A stretch of DNA of 5,354 nt from Lentihominibacter hominis (GTDB lineage Bacteria > Bacillota > Clostridia > Peptostreptococcales > Anaerovoracaceae), in contig NZ_JACRTA010000005.1 of NCBI RefSeq assembly GCF_014385065.1, positions 1-5,354 on the forward strand. The letters are read 5' to 3'. Made by a program: the position numbers and the translations under genes. Under the pieces are notes generated by a model. That model did no database searches, had not been told where the DNA came from, and worked only from the letters and a program-made list of their open reading frames with translations. Shown here in pieces: positions 1-5,354 of this stretch (position 1 is its first letter; every line of letters starts with the position of its first letter).

Positions 1-47
1 TAAACAAGCTGTCACGGCAGAGAGGAAAACAACGGAAAATAACGACG

Positions 48-68
48 AAAAAAAGTTGGAAAAAGTTG
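48..68 (+). promoter_or_regulatory. A-rich upstream (UP-like) region of the rRNA promoter
   Basis: The bases just upstream of the -35 box consist of A-tracts broken by GTTGG and GTTG. Strong rRNA promoters commonly have such A/T tracts here, where the alpha-subunit C-terminal domains of RNA polymerase bind. The position is right, directly abutting the -35, but there is no strict consensus match, so this rests on composition and location. Bases 1-47 upstream are also purine-rich and hold no gene or second promoter that I can support. Confidence 0.45.
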
Positions 69-97
69 TTGACAAAAGCGGTGACATGCGATATACT
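69..97 (+). promoter_or_regulatory. Sigma-A promoter of the rRNA operon
   Basis: A perfect -35 box TTGACA lies at 69-74 and a TATACT -10 box (one mismatch from TATAAT) at 92-97, separated by the ideal 17 bp. The expected start point is the G at about 104, seven bases after the -10; all the bases between are A, so an A start at 102-103 is possible. Firmicute rRNA promoters often initiate with G, which ties output to GTP level; that control is inferred from the family, not shown here. Only this one promoter is visible. A tandem second promoter may lie upstream of the window. Confidence 0.92.
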
Positions 98-103
98 AAA
101 AAA

Positions 104-120
104 GCTCGCCAAGAGCGAGC
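104..120 (+). other. Hairpin at the 5' end of the transcript
   Basis: GCTCGC (104-109) and GCGAGC (115-120) are perfect inverted repeats around the 5-nt loop CAAGA. The stem begins at or within a base or two of the inferred start point, so the nascent RNA would start with a 6-bp GC-rich helix. It is not followed by a T-run, so it is not a terminator. Protection of the 5' end from nucleases is a possible role, but this is inference. Confidence 0.7.
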
Positions 121-157
121 GCGACCAGAAGAGACCAAGAGTTTTGAAAGGTCGAGA

Positions 158-169
158 ACATTGAAAACT
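158..169 (+). promoter_or_regulatory. boxA-like antitermination element, leader copy
   Basis: The word ACATTGAAAACT is repeated exactly in the 16S-23S spacer at 2045-2056. Firmicute rRNA operons carry a similar TTTGAAAAC-containing sequence in the leader and spacer. It is regarded as the boxA counterpart, bound in RNA by NusB-NusE (ribosomal protein S10) to keep RNA polymerase from terminating early on untranslated rRNA. Its last five bases (165-169) also lie in the first part of the 16S processing helix. I see no separate boxB or boxC. The assignment rests on sequence similarity and position. Confidence 0.6.
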
Positions 170-191
170 TCATAGTGTAGAAATTTAAGTC
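165..191 (+). other. 16S processing helix, 5' arm
   Basis: This arm is complementary to 1892-1917, downstream of 16S. Bases 165-186 pair with 1897-1917 in 21 pairs (two G-U, at 178/1905 and 184/1899), with a single bulged T at 169. After a 2x2 internal loop (187-188 against 1895-1896), 189-191 pair with 1892-1894. The paired strands would bring the two ends of pre-16S together as a substrate for RNase III, the standard first step of bacterial rRNA maturation. The exact cut sites cannot be read from sequence. Confidence 0.85.
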
Positions 192-275
192 AAAACAAAA
201 AATGATTTAAAAGGATACTATACACAACCTGAAAAATGGAAGATGTAAAGTTTCCGTACAATTTCTAAAAAACAG

Positions 276-309
276 TAATTCGGATAAGAATTAATTAGCG
301 AAACGCTAA
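276..309 (+). other. Two adjacent leader hairpins
   Basis: The first hairpin is TAATTC (276-281) with GAATTA (288-293), closing the 6-nt loop GGATAA. One base later, TTAGCG (295-300) pairs with CGCTAA (304-309) around the triloop AAA. Both stems are 6 bp without mismatch and would stack end to end. They lie inside the loop closed by the 16S processing helix. Neither is followed by a T-tract, so they are not intrinsic terminators. Function unknown; shaping of the leader RNA is the simplest idea. Confidence 0.6.
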
Positions 310-315
310 GCGTAA

Positions 316-358
316 ATGAGTTAGAAATTCAAACGATTTAAACTCATCGAGAGATGAG
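316..358 (+). other. Mutually exclusive leader hairpins just before 16S
   Basis: The segment AACTCAT (341-347) can pair with ATGAGTT upstream (316-322, 7 bp). Alternatively CTCATC (343-348) pairs with GATGAG (353-358), a 6-bp stem closed by a GAGA tetraloop of the stable GNRA class. The two structures share bases 343-347 and cannot coexist. The second ends 11 nt before mature 16S. Both pairings are visible directly; which one forms, and whether a switch matters, is not known. Confidence 0.5.
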
Positions 359-369
359 ATTAGATACCA

Positions 370-1890
<1,521 letters not shown>

Positions 1891-1891
1891 A

Positions 1892-1917
1892 GACGAAAGT
1901 TTCTGCACTATGAGTTT
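1892..1917 (+). other. 16S processing helix, 3' arm
   Basis: This arm pairs with 165-191 in the leader, as described there. It starts only 5 nt after the mature 16S end and stops 4 nt before tRNA-Ala. The short 16S-tRNA spacer is therefore almost wholly taken up by the processing helix. RNase III cleavage here and RNase P cleavage at 1921/1922 would together release pre-16S and the tRNA. Confidence 0.85.
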
Positions 1918-1921
1918 ATAT

Positions 1922-1997
1922 GGGGAATTAGCTCAGCTGGGAGAGCACCTGCCTTGCACGCAGGGGGTCAAGGGTTCGATCCCCTTATTCTCCACCA
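1922..1997 (+). tRNA. tRNA-Ala (anticodon UGC)
   Basis: This is a complete 76-nt cloverleaf. The acceptor stem is GGGGAAT (1922-1928) with ATTCTCC (1987-1993), the D stem GCTC/GAGC (1931-1934, 1943-1946), and the anticodon stem CCTGC/GCAGG (1948-1952, 1960-1964). The loop CTTGCAC has anticodon TGC at 1955-1957; the T arm is AAGGG-TTCGATC-CCCTT (1970-1986), with discriminator A1994 and encoded CCA at 1995-1997. The third acceptor pair is G1924-T1991, the G3-U70 wobble that alanyl-tRNA synthetase uses as its main identity signal, which confirms alanine independently of the anticodon. The gene is co-transcribed in the 16S-23S spacer. No tRNA-Ile accompanies it, although an Ile-Ala pair is the commonest arrangement in this spacer across bacteria. 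Confidence 0.98.
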
Positions 1998-1998
1998 T

Positions 1999-2041
1999 TG
2001 CAATCAATTTGCATGCTTATGTAGTATACTTAATGATTGTA
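1999..2041 (+). other. Imperfect spacer hairpin after tRNA-Ala
   Basis: CAATCA (2001-2006) pairs with TGATTG (2034-2039), extended outward by G2000-T2040 and T1999-A2041. An inner stem, 2013-2017 with 2023-2027 (one G-U), closes the loop TATGT. The middle is mismatched. The hairpin fills the gap between the tRNA CCA end and the base of the 23S processing helix, so it may act as a separator or a trimming signal for the tRNA 3' end. That role is inference. Confidence 0.45.
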
Positions 2042-2070
2042 CGCACATTGAAAACTGAATAAAATTTGTG
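2042..2070 (+). other. 23S processing helix, 5' arm
   Basis: This arm is complementary to 5189-5217, downstream of 23S. Of 29 opposed positions, 26 are Watson-Crick and one is a G-U wobble (T2048-G5211); the only mismatches are G2050/A5209 and A2064/G5195. This is the strongest long-range complementarity in the window, spanning about 3.1 kb, and is the expected RNase III substrate that frees pre-23S. T2071-A5188 would add one more pair. Confidence 0.9.
2045..2056 (+). promoter_or_regulatory. boxA-like antitermination element, spacer copy
   Basis: This is an exact second copy of ACATTGAAAACT (first copy at 158-169). A boxA repeated ahead of 23S is typical of rRNA operons and would recharge the antitermination complex for the long 23S. 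Here the whole word is also inside the 5' arm of the 23S processing helix, so it would be sequestered once the downstream strand is made. Antitermination is inferred from position and resemblance to Firmicute spacers. Confidence 0.6.
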
Positions 2071-2092
2071 TAAAGCAAAAAAATCGAAAACG

Positions 2093-2178
2093 AATCGAGT
2101 ATTAGAAGTTAAACCAAGTAGAGATATTTGAAAAGACTAAGCAAGTTTTTCTAAACTTGTGGGTATAATACTACGATT
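2093..2178 (+). other. Long bulged stem-loop in the 16S-23S spacer
   Basis: AATCGAGTATTA (2093-2104) pairs with 2166-2178 as 12 Watson-Crick pairs with one bulged A at 2173. Nested inside, CAAGTTT (2142-2148) pairs with AAACTTG (2153-2159) around TTCT, with a flanking G2141-T2160 wobble. The remaining 36 nt on the 5' side (2105-2140) look single-stranded. The inner hairpin is not followed by a T-run, so it is not a terminator. The function is unknown beyond compacting the spacer. Confidence 0.6.
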
Positions 2179-2243
2179 TCAAACCGAGAAACCAGAAAAA
2201 TTTTCATAAAGAGTTAAAATAACTAATAGTTGAAAAAGAAAGA

Positions 2244-2263
2244 CCTGATAACGCTATATCAGG
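2244..2263 (+). other. Hairpin just upstream of 23S
   Basis: CCTGATA (2244-2250) and TATCAGG (2257-2263) form a perfect 7-bp stem with loop ACGCTA. It ends 11 nt before the mature 23S start, matching the spacing of the GAGA hairpin before 16S (ends at 358, 11 nt before 370). It may help to expose the 23S end for final trimming; that is inference. Confidence 0.6.
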
Positions 2264-2274
2264 CACTCATAATT

Positions 2275-5167
<2,893 letters not shown>

Positions 5168-5188
5168 GGTTTCAAGGAAGGAAGCGAA

Positions 5189-5217
5189 CACAAAGTTTAT
5201 TCAGTTTTGAGTGTGCG
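5189..5217 (+). other. 23S processing helix, 3' arm
   Basis: This arm pairs with 2042-2070 as described there (27 of 29 positions). It begins 21 nt after the 23S end. Its last part (5207-5217) overlaps a local hairpin at 5207-5227, so the two folds compete for the same bases. Confidence 0.9.
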
Positions 5218-5227
5218 AAGCACTCAA
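5207..5227 (+). other. Hairpin in the 23S-5S spacer
   Basis: TTGAGTG (5207-5213) and CACTCAA (5221-5227) form a perfect 7-bp stem, extended by a T5214-G5220 wobble over loop GCGAA. No T-run follows, so it is not a terminator, as expected with 5S still downstream. It shares 11 bases with the 3' arm of the 23S processing helix. It lies 8 nt upstream of the inferred 5S start. Confidence 0.6.
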
Positions 5228-5235
5228 GGAAGATA

Positions 5236-5351
5236 TGCGGTGACAATAGCGAAGAGGATACACCTGTTCCCATACCGAACACAGAAGTTAAGCTCTTTAG
5301 CGCTGATGATACTTGGCGGGAGACCGCCTGGGAAAGTAGGACGTTGCCGCT
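5236..5351 (+). rRNA. rrf: 5S ribosomal RNA
   Basis: This is the small RNA of the large subunit's central protuberance (about 116 nt, normal for Clostridia). Helix I is GCGGTGAC (5237-5244) with GTTGCCGC (5343-5350), eight pairs including two G-U. The conserved CCGAACACAGAAGTTAAGC core runs from 5275, and GGCGG/CCGCC (5315-5328) closes a GAGA tetraloop. Outside the mature ends, ATA (5233-5235) could pair with TAT (5352-5354), giving the extended precursor helix that RNase M5 cuts in Firmicutes. The mature ends are estimated to within 1-2 nt. Nothing beyond 5354 is available, so a terminator or following tRNA genes cannot be judged. Confidence 0.95.
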
Positions 5352-5354
5352 TAT

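Larger units (their letters stand above)
104..369 (+). other. Transcribed rRNA leader (pre-16S 5' region)
   Basis: This is the RNA between the inferred start point and mature 16S, about 266 nt and AT-rich. It contains, in order, a GC-rich hairpin at the very 5' end (104-120), a boxA-like word (158-169), the 5' arm of the 16S processing helix (165-191), a weakly structured A-rich stretch (192-275), two adjacent perfect hairpins (276-309), and a set of mutually exclusive small hairpins (316-358). It has no convincing reading frame with a ribosome binding site. Its roles, by analogy with other rRNA leaders, are antitermination, folding of 16S and presentation of the processing site. The left boundary depends on the predicted transcription start. 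Confidence 0.75.
2071..2274 (+). other. AT-rich 16S-23S spacer, pre-23S 5' region
   Basis: These 204 nt lie between the 23S processing helix and mature 23S and hold no second tRNA and no gene. They contain a long bulged stem (2093-2104 with 2166-2178), a strong hairpin inside it (2141-2160), a short one AGTTA-AAA-TAACT (2212-2224), and another just before 23S (2244-2263). The remainder is A-rich. This segment should be removed in maturation of the 23S 5' end. Confidence 0.7.

Noticed and set aside
193..224. TACTAT / TATACA in the leader as a second rRNA promoter
   Set aside because: No acceptable -35 hexamer occurs 16-18 bp upstream; the region is only A-rich.
2009..2030. TTGCAT and TATACT in the spacer as a promoter for 23S
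   Set aside because: The gap is 10 bp rather than about 17, and the position correctly spaced from TATACT (2002-2007) is AATCAA, a poor -35.
2141..2160. Hairpin CAAGTTT-TTCT-AAACTTG as an intrinsic terminator
   Set aside because: The T-run is in the loop, not after the stem, the stem is AT-rich, and 23S must be transcribed through it.
5233..5354. Terminator after 5S
   Set aside because: The window stops 3 nt past the estimated 5S end; no inverted repeat with a T-run can be assessed.

Overview
The window is one complete ribosomal RNA operon on the + strand: promoter, about 266 nt of leader, 16S rRNA, a lone tRNA-Ala(UGC), 23S rRNA and 5S rRNA. It ends within a few bases of the 5S 3' end. I see no protein-coding gene: every open frame of 60 codons or more except one (4468-4791 and similar are minus-strand; the exception is 1468-1842 on the plus strand) lies wholly or almost wholly inside the 16S or 23S rRNA. 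The organism looks like a Gram-positive bacterium of the class Clostridia. The 16S has the 3' end CACCTCCTTTCT, the GACGGGGACCCGCAC variant at the 926 region, and a V4-V6 signature that I recognise from Peptostreptococcaceae and relatives (the Filifactor / Eubacterium yurii neighbourhood). Family level is a reasonable inference; the genus is not resolved by eye.

Layout: 1-68, A-rich upstream DNA, with a likely UP-type region next to the promoter; 69-97, a consensus sigma-A promoter; about 104-369, the transcribed leader; 370-1886, 16S; 1887-1921, a short spacer; 1922-1997, tRNA-Ala with encoded CCA; 1998-2274, the second spacer; 2275-5167, 23S; 5168-5235, a 68-nt spacer; 5236 to about 5351, 5S. 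No terminator is visible and it must lie beyond the window, if 5S is the last gene.

The transcript is built for processing by double-strand-specific RNases. Two long-range helices can be read by direct base matching. Leader 165-191 pairs with 1892-1917 and encloses 16S (24 pairs, one bulge, one 2x2 internal loop). Spacer 2042-2070 pairs with 5189-5217 and encloses 23S (27 of 29 positions pair, including one G-U). Both helices carry the same 12-base word, ACATTGAAAACT, at or in the 5' arm (158-169 and 2045-2056); it resembles the boxA-like antitermination element of Firmicute rRNA operons. Both loops are lopsided: 178 and 204 nt of structured, AT-rich RNA lie on the 5' side of the mature rRNA, but only 5 and 21 nt on the 3' side.

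The rRNAs themselves look intact. The decoding site, 530 loop, anti-Shine-Dalgarno, peptidyl transferase centre and sarcin-ricin loop are all present, with no intron, no obvious intervening sequence and no drug-resistance base change at the sites I could number. I do not see a new kind of biological system here; the most interesting material is the spacer and leader RNA architecture.
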